Source: Norana najaformis
Taxonomy: Eukaryota; Annelida; Clitellata; Crassiclitellata; Hormogastridae
NCBI GenBank assembly: GCA_964023275.1
Contig: OZ029919.1
Coordinates: forward strand, 2,511,001 to 2,575,000
Direction: 5' to 3'
Length of the DNA stretch: 64,000 bases
Part shown: piece after piece, positions 52,059-57,290 of the stretch
Position numbering within the stretch: position 1 is the first letter of the stretch
Layout of the letters: every line of letters begins with the position of its first letter
The notes under the pieces: model-generated
Database searches by the model: none
What the model was told of the DNA's origin: nothing
Seen by the model: only the letters and a program-made list of their open reading frames with translations
Translations under genes and position numbers: made by a program

Positions 52059-52751
52059 GATGACGACGGTGGTGGTGATGATGATGAAGGTGGTGATGAT
52101 GATGAATGATGACGATGATGACGACGGTGGTGGTGGTGATGATGATGACGGATGATGATGATGAAGGTGGTGATGATCATGATGATGATCAGCCTTCATC
52201 CGGAGCAACGACACCCATTAATATCAAACTTACTTTTTGATAATAACACACAAATCGTGCAAAAACTGCTGATAAATGAAAAGCGGCCTTATCGAAAAAC
52301 TCCATTTGCGCAAAATGGAGCCACGACACCCACCCATCAATATCCACATCGAATCAACGTTTACGAATAATGGATGAATTTGTCCTTACCTAACGAATTC
52401 CGATCCCTAGACGAAGGCAACGTCTGCCTCTTCCTCGAATAAATGTTCGGATCATAGGCAAAAGGATTGAGATTAAATTCCTGTCTCTGCAGGGGCGCTG
52501 GGGCTCGTCCCCCATCATCTTCGCCCTCCGATGACTCATAATCCAGCGTTCGATCATCTTTCCTTCGATGATGACGCGAGCGATGGTGAGATCTGGCGCC
52601 AATGGATCCGGATCGAGCGTCCATTGCTTCGATCGGATTATATTCCAGGTGGAATATAATCTGCGATTGGATTAGACTGGATTAGGAAGGAGATCGTTTA
52701 GTCCAGGTTGTGTTGGTAGGATGAGGCAGCGGTTATGCTGGGCATATCGTC
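23668..52751 (-). CDS. tenm: Teneurin gene, 25 coding exons (2684 aa)
   Basis: Teneurins are type II transmembrane adhesion proteins that act at synapses and in axon guidance, binding latrophilins or other teneurins. Joining the 25 exons listed below gives one open frame of 8055 nt from ATG 52624 to TGA 23668, with matching phases at every junction. Order: cytoplasmic tail 1-371, membrane helix about 372-393, RKRR furin-type site 514-517, six EGF repeats 571-755, Cys-rich segment, TTR-like and FN-plug region about 844-1115, six NHL blades about 1150-1485, YD shell to about 2360 (ending in the Rhs-type [12 protein letters not shown], 2349-2360), and a Tox-GHH/TCAP-like C-terminus. The length is normal for the family. 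Two EGF repeats are missing. Splice sites were chosen by eye from consensus, phase and resemblance to known teneurins. The 5' non-coding exon(s) and the promoter are not identified. Confidence 0.96.
25091..26717 (-). CDS. tenm: Teneurin exon 24: YD shell and Rhs-type core, residues 1857-2398
   Basis: Largest exon (1627 nt). Acceptor ATATTTTTCAG (phase 0), donor TTTGTCAG|GTAACT (phase 1). Carries many YD repeats, including [30 protein letters not shown] and [10 protein letters not shown]. It ends with the Rhs-associated core [12 protein letters not shown] at 2349-2360, the part shared with bacterial Rhs/Tc toxin shells. Read-through of the donor adds about 30 residues with a hydrophobic end (see findings). 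Confidence 0.96.
27350..27655 (-). CDS. tenm: Teneurin exon 23: YD shell, residues 1755-1856
   Basis: Acceptor TATGTTTCAAAG, donor CTACAAG|GTCAGT, phase 0-0. Several YD repeats are visible: [35 protein letters not shown]. Ends in YIYKSGYK, which joins exon 24 PTDVILPSG. Confidence 0.94.
27825..28080 (+). mobile_element. Dispersed repeat family 3 (teneurin intron 22)
   Basis: Shares TAGCGCCATTATCATAATGC, CCCAAGGCATCAGTC, TCAAGTCAAAATCGCAA and GGGTCGAATTC with 35330-35510. Related fragments (GCATCAACCGAAGGCGCTGA type) occur near 17965 and 45990. The rest of intron 22 (28080-29911) is AT-rich with a degenerate GTTCAAGTGAAA array at 29083-29370. Confidence 0.65.
29912..30168 (-). CDS. tenm: Teneurin exon 22: YD shell, residues 1669-1754
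   Basis: Acceptor GTCTTCGCAG (phase 1), donor GGATGAGG|GTAGGC (phase 0). The junction with exon 21 gives [12 protein letters not shown], and the end GRRMR joins exon 23 [13 protein letters not shown]. Two in-frame AGs just inside the acceptor would remove two or four residues if used. The open frame beyond the donor to 29759 has no family similarity. Confidence 0.92.
30950..31165 (-). mobile_element. Dispersed repeat family 1, minus copy (teneurin intron 21)
   Basis: Long copy with the core and the part upstream of it (TCGATAGGC, GGTTCCAGGTCAAGATCCA). In teneurin intron 21, sense orientation to the gene. Confidence 0.7.
31855..32875 (-). CDS. tenm: Teneurin exon 21: NHL blades 4-6 and start of YD shell, residues 1329-1668
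   Basis: Acceptor GACTTGGAAG (weak pyrimidine tract, phase 0), donor AGTCGAC|GTAAGG (phase 1). Blade 4 is [20 protein letters not shown], blade 5 [18 protein letters not shown], blade 6 [14 protein letters not shown]. The conserved [10 protein letters not shown] lies between blades 5 and 6. After the propeller come the first YD-type strands. The frame stays open to 31799, but the GTAAGG donor restores family similarity in exon 22. Confidence 0.95.
33318..33423. repeat. TA dinucleotide microsatellite (teneurin intron 20)
   Basis: Two TA runs separated by GGCTACTCGG; a copy of GGCTACTCAG also precedes the first run. Confidence 0.95.
33593..33750 (-). CDS. tenm: Teneurin exon 20: NHL blade 3, residues 1276-1328
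   Basis: Acceptor ACATTGTTAG (phase 1), donor AACGAG|GTGGCC (phase 0). Blade 3 is [19 protein letters not shown]. The donor is weak past GT, but the following exon begins in phase 0 with the expected sequence. Intron 20 contains a long TA run (33318-33423). Confidence 0.92.
33924..33957. repeat. Perfect hairpin in teneurin intron 19
   Basis: AAGTCCAGGTGAAAT, 4-nt loop TTAG, then the exact reverse complement. 15-bp arms. Confidence 0.9.
34276..34511 (-). CDS. tenm: Teneurin exon 19: NHL blade 2, residues 1197-1275
   Basis: Acceptor TACTTTCCAG (phase 2), donor CCAAAAG|GTAGGG (phase 1). Blade 2 is [16 protein letters not shown]; the conserved VIAGTGDQC and [17 protein letters not shown] follow. 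Confidence 0.95.
34570..34755. repeat. GAT-rich tandem duplication (teneurin intron 18)
   Basis: Two copies of a unit of about 105 bp containing GATGATGGCAACACCAAC, within a longer GAT/GAC low-complexity tract. Confidence 0.85.
34882..35134 (-). CDS. tenm: Teneurin exon 18: start of NHL propeller, residues 1113-1196
   Basis: Acceptor CCTGTCCAG (phase 1), donor CAGCTTAG|GTTAGG (phase 2). Contains [20 protein letters not shown] and blade 1 ([15 protein letters not shown]). Intron 18 holds two tandem copies of a GAT-rich block of about 105 bp. Confidence 0.94.
35330..35510 (+). mobile_element. Dispersed repeat family 3 (teneurin intron 17)
   Basis: Close relative of 27825-28080, antisense to teneurin. 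It may extend to about 35700. Confidence 0.65.
35752..35892 (-). CDS. tenm: Teneurin exon 17: FN-plug end, residues 1066-1112
   Basis: Acceptor GTTTGTGTTTAG, donor CAAGAAG|GTATTC, phase 1-1. VGYQYKGC and the following [11 protein letters not shown] match the family. Intron 16 carries CATA/CAAACATA microsatellites. Confidence 0.93.
36185..36425. repeat. CATA/CAAACATA microsatellite (teneurin intron 16)
   Basis: Imperfect tetranucleotide array, ending about 50 bp before the exon 16 donor. Confidence 0.9.
36475..36742 (-). CDS. tenm: Teneurin exon 16: FN-plug, residues 977-1065
   Basis: Acceptor TTCCGTGGCAG (phase 0), donor ACCAATG|GTACGT (phase 1). Contains [19 protein letters not shown] and [15 protein letters not shown], both strongly conserved in teneurins. 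This fold plugs the bottom of the YD barrel. Confidence 0.95.
37164..37440 (-). CDS. tenm: Teneurin exon 15: TTR-like domain end and FN-plug start, residues 884-976
   Basis: Acceptor GTTTACTTCAG (phase 2), donor GAGTCACAG|GTTGAC (phase 0). Continues with [18 protein letters not shown] and the conserved [14 protein letters not shown]. Intron 14 (37441-38504) contains a long GATA/CATA microsatellite. Confidence 0.94.
37965..38466. repeat. CATACATAGATA microsatellite (teneurin intron 14)
   Basis: About 500 bp of TACATACATAGA repeats in 8-bp and 12-bp units. Long apparent ORFs of Met, Tyr, Val and Cys are artefacts. Confidence 0.95.
38505..38624 (-). CDS. tenm: Teneurin exon 14: TTR-like domain, first part, residues 844-883
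   Basis: Acceptor TCATTTTCAG, donor CTGGTCT|GTAAGT, phase 2-2. [20 protein letters not shown] is the carboxypeptidase-regulatory/transthyretin-like beta-sandwich signature of teneurins, followed by [10 protein letters not shown]. Confidence 0.93.
39090..39240 (+). mobile_element. Dispersed repeat family 2, short copy (teneurin intron 13)
   Basis: Only the 5' part of family 2 (TATGGCCTCGACTGTTCTCA to CGTGTTAGTCC), ending about 60 bp before the exon 13 donor. Confidence 0.65.
39300..39507 (-). CDS. tenm: Teneurin exon 13: Cys-rich segment, residues 775-843
   Basis: Acceptor CGGGATTACAG (phase 1), donor AATCAGAG|GTATTA (phase 2). Contains the family motif [10 protein letters not shown] with more cysteines and then [13 protein letters not shown], the conserved link to the TTR-like domain. 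Intron 12 holds a 25-bp degenerate tandem repeat of the type AAGAATTACCTGACTAAGTT. Confidence 0.93.
39830..40015. repeat. 25-bp degenerate tandem repeat (teneurin intron 12)
   Basis: About seven copies of AAGAATTACCTGACTAAGTT followed by AATTA, reaching to within 10 bp of the exon 12 donor. Confidence 0.85.
40024..40170 (-). CDS. tenm: Teneurin exon 12: last EGF repeat (equivalent to EGF8), residues 726-774
   Basis: Acceptor GTTGGGGCAG, donor GATCAAG|GTAATT, phase 1-1. Six-cysteine EGF repeat [16 protein letters not shown] with KCVCDEGW, followed by the acidic linker CDDNLDDDQ that leads into the Cys-rich segment, as in EGF8 of other teneurins. Confidence 0.92.
40380..40500 (-). mobile_element. 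Dispersed repeat family 1, minus copy (teneurin intron 11)
   Basis: Core of family 1 (ATTTCTACAGCACCCAACAA to AAAATCGATAGGC), truncated. Confidence 0.65.
40882..41064 (-). CDS. tenm: Teneurin exon 11: two EGF repeats (equivalent to EGF6 and EGF7), residues 665-725
   Basis: Acceptor TTTGATTTAG, donor ACTATTG|GTGAGT, phase 1-1. Two complete six-cysteine EGF repeats. The second ends GWNGKHCTI, which matches the end of EGF7 in other teneurins. Exon 10 joins directly to this exon in frame. Intron 10 (41065-41729) was read on the minus strand and contains no exon with EGF cysteine spacing. Confidence 0.93.
41730..41924 (-). CDS. tenm: Teneurin exon 10: EGF repeats 2 and 3, residues 600-664
   Basis: Acceptor CCTGTGTTAG, donor GCCGAAG|GTTAGG, phase 1-1. 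The first repeat ([18 protein letters not shown]) has Tyr where the third cysteine should be, leaving five cysteines and an unpaired one, as in EGF2 of other teneurins where it forms the cis-dimer disulfide. The second repeat ([19 protein letters not shown]) has all six. Confidence 0.93.
41925..42175. repeat. 131-bp tandem duplication including a splice acceptor copy (teneurin intron 9)
   Basis: Unit 1 is 41924-42054, unit 2 about 42055-42175. Both start CCTAA[C/T]ACAG (minus: CTGTGTTAGG and CTGTATTAGG) and share TATGAAATGTAGCGACTTCA and TTTCTTAGCCTCGG. Confidence 0.85.
42271..42336 (-). mobile_element. tRNA-Asp-like SINE head (teneurin intron 9)
   Basis: On the minus strand: A-box-like TAGTGTAGTGGTTAGGAC, anticodon-loop-like CTGTCAA (anticodon GTC) and B-box-like AGGTTCAAATCC. 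The SINE body probably continues to about 42200. Related heads at 54905-54970 (minus) and 62188-62247 (plus). Confidence 0.65.
42478..42690. repeat. GAAT/GAAC tetranucleotide array (teneurin intron 9)
   Basis: GAATGAATGAAC(AAAC) repeats with a higher-order pattern. Confidence 0.92.
43134..43238 (-). CDS. tenm: Teneurin exon 9: EGF repeat 1, residues 565-599
   Basis: Acceptor AATTTTTCAG, donor TGCAAA|GTAGGT, phase 1-1. One complete EGF repeat with six cysteines ([11 protein letters not shown], then CRC, then C). Intron 9 (41925-43133) holds a GAAT microsatellite, a tRNA-like SINE and a tandem duplication next to the exon 10 acceptor. Confidence 0.92.
43718..43838 (-). CDS. tenm: Teneurin exon 8: stalk domain, residues 525-564
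   Basis: Acceptor TTTGTTGCAG, phase 0. Contains [18 protein letters not shown], matching the conserved stretch before EGF1. The donor is uncertain: CGCCAGA|GTCAGT (end 43718) gives a spacing to EGF1 most like other teneurins, but two downstream phase-1 GTs would add up to about 15 residues and also stay open. Confidence 0.8.
44496..44782 (-). CDS. tenm: Teneurin exon 7: stalk domain with furin-type site, residues 429-524
   Basis: Acceptor GTCGTTGCAG (phase 1), donor CGAAAT|GTAAGC (phase 0). Contains the conserved teneurin stretch around [16 protein letters not shown], preceded by [16 protein letters not shown] at 514-517 fits the furin consensus; cleavage between membrane and EGF repeats is documented for several teneurins and is an inference here. 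Intron 6 (44783-46114) carries TA/CATA microsatellites and a dispersed-repeat fragment. Confidence 0.93.
44905..45360. repeat. TA and CATA microsatellites (teneurin intron 6)
   Basis: Patchy TA, CATA and GCATG repeats; no coding signal. Confidence 0.85.
46115..46222 (-). CDS. tenm: Teneurin exon 6: extracellular juxtamembrane, residues 393-428
   Basis: Acceptor AATTTTGTAG, donor GCCGCAG|GTTGCC, phase 1-1. Short extracellular stalk containing NLSW, a potential N-glycosylation site. Similarity here is low, so the call rests on position, phase and open frame. Confidence 0.78.
46335..46615. repeat. CCAT-rich array (teneurin intron 5)
   Basis: CCATCCATCC and CCTTCCATCCCTCCATCC repeats with a longer unit (CCAGTCATCCAACC) in several copies. 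Confidence 0.88.
47075..47282 (+). mobile_element. Dispersed repeat family 1, plus copy (teneurin intron 5)
   Basis: Near-identical core to 12498-12600, in antisense orientation relative to teneurin. Confidence 0.7.
47497..47612 (-). CDS. tenm: Teneurin exon 5: membrane helix, residues 354-392
   Basis: Acceptor CTCTTTACAG (phase 2), donor CTCATTG|GTAAGT (phase 1). Encodes a basic juxtamembrane stretch ([11 protein letters not shown]) followed by about 20 hydrophobic residues starting [13 protein letters not shown]. The positive charges lie on the N-terminal side, as expected for a type II protein. Cys-x-Trp-Lys just before the helix resembles other teneurins. Confidence 0.92.
47641..48005. 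repeat. 27-bp minisatellite (teneurin intron 4)
   Basis: About 12 copies of ATTCTAATCTGAAGACTTCT followed by ATAGCAC, starting about 30 bp upstream of the exon 5 acceptor. Confidence 0.9.
48260..48551 (-). CDS. tenm: Teneurin exon 4: cytoplasmic tail, residues 257-353
   Basis: Acceptor TTTATCACAG, entered in phase 1. Donor ACAATAG|GTCGGT, left in phase 2. The donor is weak beyond GT but is the one whose phase joins exon 5 without a stop. The sequence is polar (Gln/Ser/Asn/Arg) with no recognised motif. Its last part, [17 protein letters not shown], precedes the juxtamembrane region. Confidence 0.85.
49613..49840 (-). CDS. tenm: Teneurin exon 3: proline-rich cytoplasmic segment, residues 181-256
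   Basis: Acceptor CTTTTTCCAG, donor GACCG|GTAGGT, phase 1-1. Contains a proline-rich run with PPMPPR at 199-204, fitting the class II SH3-ligand pattern PxxPxR. Teneurin tails are known to carry SH3-binding proline motifs. The exon is GC-rich compared with the AT-rich introns on either side. Intron 2 (49841-51436) is largely a degenerate GTAAGTAGGTCAATAT-type repeat. Confidence 0.88.
50910..51400. repeat. Degenerate GTAAGTAGGTCAATAT array (teneurin intron 2)
   Basis: Loose repeat of about 16-24 bp. Its units contain GTAAGT on the plus strand, i.e. on the strand opposite to the gene. Confidence 0.75.
51437..51742 (-). CDS. tenm: Teneurin exon 2: cytoplasmic tail, residues 79-180
   Basis: Acceptor CCTGTTTCAG, donor GACGACA|GTGAGC, phase 1 at both ends. 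Ser-rich cytoplasmic sequence with [14 protein letters not shown], likely phosphorylated. The frame stays open past the donor until a TAG, so the donor was chosen as the only good GT that gives the phase 1 required by exon 3. Intron 1 (51743-52389) holds a GAT-type microsatellite. Confidence 0.85.
51999..52185. repeat. GAT/GGT-rich microsatellite (teneurin intron 1)
   Basis: GATGATGATG with GGTGGT interruptions. Minus-strand Ser/His ORFs are artefacts. Confidence 0.92.
52390..52751 (-). CDS. tenm: Teneurin exon 1: 5'UTR and residues 1-78
   Basis: Begins after a TTGATTGCAG acceptor, so an upstream non-coding exon is implied. The UTR is 52625-52751 and the ATG is 52624, with G at -3 and G at +4 (good Kozak context). 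It encodes the start of the cytoplasmic tail, which is rich in Arg and His ([13 protein letters not shown]) and then acidic (SSEGEDDGG). The donor is TTCGTTAG|GTAAGG, phase 1. A perfect 11-bp-stem hairpin lies 12 nt upstream of the ATG. Confidence 0.85.
52636..52661 (-). promoter_or_regulatory. 5'UTR hairpin of teneurin
   Basis: Perfect 11-bp inverted repeat (ATTATATTCC extended by G-C) with a 4-nt loop AGGT, lying 12-37 nt upstream of the teneurin ATG inside the putative 5'UTR. Mostly A-U pairs, so its stability in RNA would be modest. Confidence 0.5.
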
Positions 52752-53034
52752 CTGCAATCAAATTAATTAGTTGATTAATAATTAATTAGAATCACTGGTA
52801 AATCAGACAGGATTTAATTGAGTTGCAATTGTAAATAATTGCACTGACTGACTACAAAGTATAAAACGTTTACGCCAGTGATAACTGTCGTTGTTCTTTT
52901 GTCGTTGTTGTCGTTGTTGTCATCATTTTCATCTGCACCATTATCATCTTCATCTTCTTGTTATCATTATTGCTGTTGTCACTCAAGATCATTTAGCAAC
53001 ATCATCATTAAGATCAACGCTTACTAAGTCCCTT

Positions 53035-53340
53035 TTGATGAAAATGATGATGATGAAAATGATGATGATGACGATGATTATGATGATGTGGATGGCAACA
53101 CTGATCATAAAATAGATGATGCTGTTGACAATGATTACATTGATGATGATGATGATTATTATTATTATTTATTAATATTAATATTATTATTATTATTATA
53201 TCATTATTATTATTCTTCTGCTGCATGATGATTCACAAACATCACCCTCAGTGTGATCATGATGACCCATTATGTTTATCTTTTGTCATCATCATCATCA
53301 CCACCATCATCATCATCATCATCATCACCACCACCACCAA
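53035..53340. repeat. GAT, TTA and CAT low-complexity block
   Basis: GATGATGAAAATGATG, then ATTATT, then CATCATCACC runs. Upstream of the first teneurin coding exon. 53345-53730 shows nothing recognised. Confidence 0.9.
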
Positions 53341-53734
53341 ATCGTAGACAAACACATGTGCTTATGCAATACACAGAACAGCAATAGGTCCACCAGGGCA
53401 GTCCCAGCTGATCCACTCCACTCCAGTGTCTTACTGGAACCGTATTTTACGACTGGATGCTCTCCCTCCTTCCATCCCTCTCTCTCCCTCCCTCGCCTTT
53501 CCCCGAACCTTCACACCAGGTCCCTTAGGATCGGCGCCCAGGGCACCCATACCTGATAATGCATTCCTTTGGGAATGAACTCGTTGCGCCAGTTTTTGTT
53601 TCTGCTGACGTGTTTAGTTATAAATACTCGTAGCTCTATGGAATGTTTTGCCTAGAGTAACTACACAAATTCCTCAACCATAAACACACCAACAACGAAG
53701 CACTTCTTCGTAAGTGTTAACGTAAATGTAACCC

Positions 53735-53905
53735 GTTTTCCTATAGCGACCGTATGGCCTCGACCCTGCTCATTTTTCAGTGAACTGATCGGGTGAGATC
53801 CTTCACCACCGCTGCCCGTTTGAATGCCCCCCCCCCCCCAGTTAAGGTCCCCGTGTACGGACCGCGCTAGCCTGAAATTGAAATCTCCGAAATATAGCTA
53901 TTATC
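53735..53905 (+). mobile_element. Dispersed repeat family 2, short copy
   Basis: 5' part of family 2 (CGACCGTATGGCCTCGACC to ACCGCGCTAGCC) with an internal C homopolymer. Confidence 0.65.
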
Positions 53906-54521
53906 GCATTTTAATATTGATTTTCTTTATTTGATTGCGCTGCTGCGGTCTTTGGCAAATAAATAAACAAATATTTAAGTAAATGCTATACAGAATATAT
54001 GTTCATGCATACCTATATGCGTCAATACGTTAATGCATGGTGATCTAAGAATTGATTATTTGTAAACCCATGCAAAAGACAGCTACTTGCCACAGTGAAA
54101 ACAATTTACCTGTTCCTTTATTTGTTTGCAATTTTGTGTATTTAATTGTTTGTGTCTTTGTCCGGTTTCTGTGTTTGCCCGCGCCCACGATTCCTCGCTC
54201 AGCCGATGGATATATAGCGTGTTAACAAAAGCATTACTTACTTACTTAAAGACTTCACAGCGAAGAAGCCCGAAATGGAGCTGACAGTTAAAGGTTACTG
54301 AATAAAACCGAACGATGAAGATTTCCAGACAATCAGGCCGAGAACTACATCTCCAGCCAAACGGAGGGAGAATTCAACAGGCCAGACAGACCGAAACATA
54401 CAGAAAAACAGAGACACACGCAGACACTTAGATATCGAATGTGCTCCAGGCCACTGAAAAGAGACAGGCAGACAGACAGGCAGACAGACAGACAGACAGA
54501 CAAACGGACGGACGGACAGAC

Positions 54522-54677
<156 letters not shown>

Positions 54678-54904
54678 ATGTAGATATCCTGAAACATGGC
54701 ACAGCAATTAAGACTCTGTCTATTAAATGCTCCAGCTATCAGTGGGATAGTCGTAAGGTCAAGATCAGTGAAGCTGCCAGACTACAATCTGCTCCTTTAA
54801 GCCCTCGGCAACGCGGCTGTTGAAGGGTCAGCAAACTACAGTGAATCAGAAAAACTCTGTTAGACTTTCGGCGTTTAAGCCGAAATCTCGAAACAAATTT
54901 CTGC

Positions 54905-54970
54905 CTTGGCAGGAATTTAACTCCGACCTCCCGGTTGACAGTGCAGCAGACTAAACAATAACCTGTTGTG
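54905..54970 (-). mobile_element. tRNA-like SINE head
   Basis: Minus strand TTGTTTAGTCTGCTGCACTG, CTGTCAA loop and GGTCGGAGTTAAATTCC (B-box-like). Followed by a CTAATTAACTGA array at 54975-55165. Confidence 0.5.
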
Positions 54971-55309
54971 CACCTCTAACTAACTAACTAATTAACTGGC
55001 TAATTAACTGGCTAATTAACCGGCTAATTAACAGAATAATTACCTGACTAATTAACTGACTGATTAACTAACTAATTAACTGACTAATTAACTGACTAAT
55101 TAACTAACTTCCAACTAACTTCCAACTAACTAACTAATTAACTAACTAATTAACTACCTACCTAACGGACATCTGCAGTCGCAATTACCACTTTGTGGCC
55201 CAAAAATGCACCAAAAGCGAAACACAACAGCTGCCATATTTCCGACGATTTTCCCCGAATATTAAAGCAATAATAAAGAGACGAAACAAGACGATCCGAA
55301 GCCACCATT

Positions 55310-55560
55310 ACCCGGGCTTGAGCGTCTCAACACCCGCGATGGCCGAGGCCGAGTTCTAAATAGCGCTCCTTCCGCAGCCACCGGTACAAAGCACAGAATC
55401 CGTCAGCAAGCGGAAAATCAGACGCTAGGTGGCGCACTGTTGCTGTTCGGCGGCGCAGACGGAAGCCGTCTGCTTCCTGCGGAGCCGACGCGGGAGACGA
55501 ACAAAGCCACCGGAGGAAGGAAGACCAAGGGAAGGCAGGCACGGAACGATGGCGGTGAGA
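55310..55560. promoter_or_regulatory. GC-rich patch, possible 5' end of teneurin
   Basis: CpG-rich compared with its surroundings, with a palindrome GCAGACGG-AAG-CCGTCTGC (55455-55473). On the minus strand CCCGG|GTAATG near 55311 could be a donor for a non-coding first exon. Inference from composition and position only. A CAGA repeat follows (55660-55705). 55700-57290 holds no recognised gene. Confidence 0.2.
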
Positions 55561-55665
55561 ATCACAGGTAGGGAGGGATGTGAGCATGATGTGAGCATGA
55601 CTGACAGAGGTAATGGCGTAGAGCGACACAGGTACAGAGAGAGAGAGAGAGAGAAACAGAGAGAG

Positions 55666-55708
<43 letters not shown>

Positions 55709-57290
55709 TGATGATATGCGTAACAGATCTTCTGACAGGGTGACAATAATCTCTGATCCTTACTGGTCAATAAATCACCTCTTGCCAGATAAACAAATTT
55801 AACCTGCAATTTATGTGTGACCGATCCTACAGAGGTGCCATTCGAGTTCAACTGCTCAGATAATGACTTTCCCGCAGTAAATCTGTCCACGCGTGAAGCA
55901 ACACAGGTTGCGAAGACACGCGATACAGTTCCAGTCAACTGTTCATTCAATCAAAATTTTGCTATTAATAATAGCAGCAGCAACATTCGTAGCAACAAGA
56001 ACAGAAGCAACAGCAGCTTAAGAAATGCAACGGAATTAACAACAGCAGCTTTTTATTATTACAAAGCCTACAGTAGATATACAGTACAATGCATACTAGA
56101 TATGTAATCAAATGCATTTACTAGATATCCAATACAATGCATATACTGCCTATGCAAAACAATGTATACAGAAAATATACAGTGTAGTGCATATACCAGA
56201 TATGCAATACAATGTATACAGCATAGCTATGGAATGTGTACAGTATATATGCAATACAGTATACAGTACCAATATCAGTAGCATACAGTAGTATCAGTAC
56301 CGGAAGTAGTAGGATGAGTAAGAGCAGCATCAGTAACTAGTGCTATTATATCAATGCATTGGTACTAGTTCCTGATATTCCGTTACTCCATATGTACTTA
56401 CTCCCAGCAAAACTCGGTGCATACTTTTTGATGTGTACTTACCCTGGGATGGCATACTTGCAGCATACTTAACGTGTATTTTTAGACCATGTAAAATGCG
56501 CTTAGTATGAGCCGTCCTTAACGTGGAATTCCCTCTATGTGGGATGGCTTCCCTCTCAATCTAGGTGTCCTTCTAACAAAGGATGCTAGACACTTTTCAC
56601 CAGCAGTTAAAAACTGTTCTCTTTCGCCAGAGACGGGCTGGCAGCGACTTTGGCTACACTACTTGAAGGGGCGCTATATAATGTTTTGAATGAATTAATG
56701 AATGAATGAATTAATTAATTAATAGCACTCATATCTTCACGCCTTCGCCCTTGTTATCTAGTCCTCCCTGCCTATGTTGAAGGTTAACATTCAACAGAAG
56801 CCCGTCCTATTACAACTGTCACGGTCATTGCCCCTCAGATGATAAGCCAATTCTCACTGCGGGGTGACTGAACCTCCATGACCCAGCTGAGCCAGGCCAT
56901 CAAGGTTTCCGTCAGTATCAGCTGTGGTCAGCCTAACCGGATCCGTCAGGTTCAAAGATATAGGTCAAGAGGTCACCGTATGAGGTCAACACCTCGAGGC
57001 TCAGAACTGGAAATATATGGCCACTGCAACGTAAACATCTAAGGCCAGTTTCAGAATATAAATGGAAATAATTAAACTATTAGTAATATTGTTAGGATAA
57101 TCAATCATATCAAAGAAATAAATGACCAGCTTAAATCCAGAGGGTCAATCGAATAAAGGATTGGTCTAGATTAGATAAGAATTTTATAACTTTAAGCCCT
57201 AGCTGAGATCGAAAATCAGATTGATAGAGAACTGTGAAACTTTGAACAAAAGAAAGCATTCCTCATGTCCAATACAAGCGATTTCAACGC

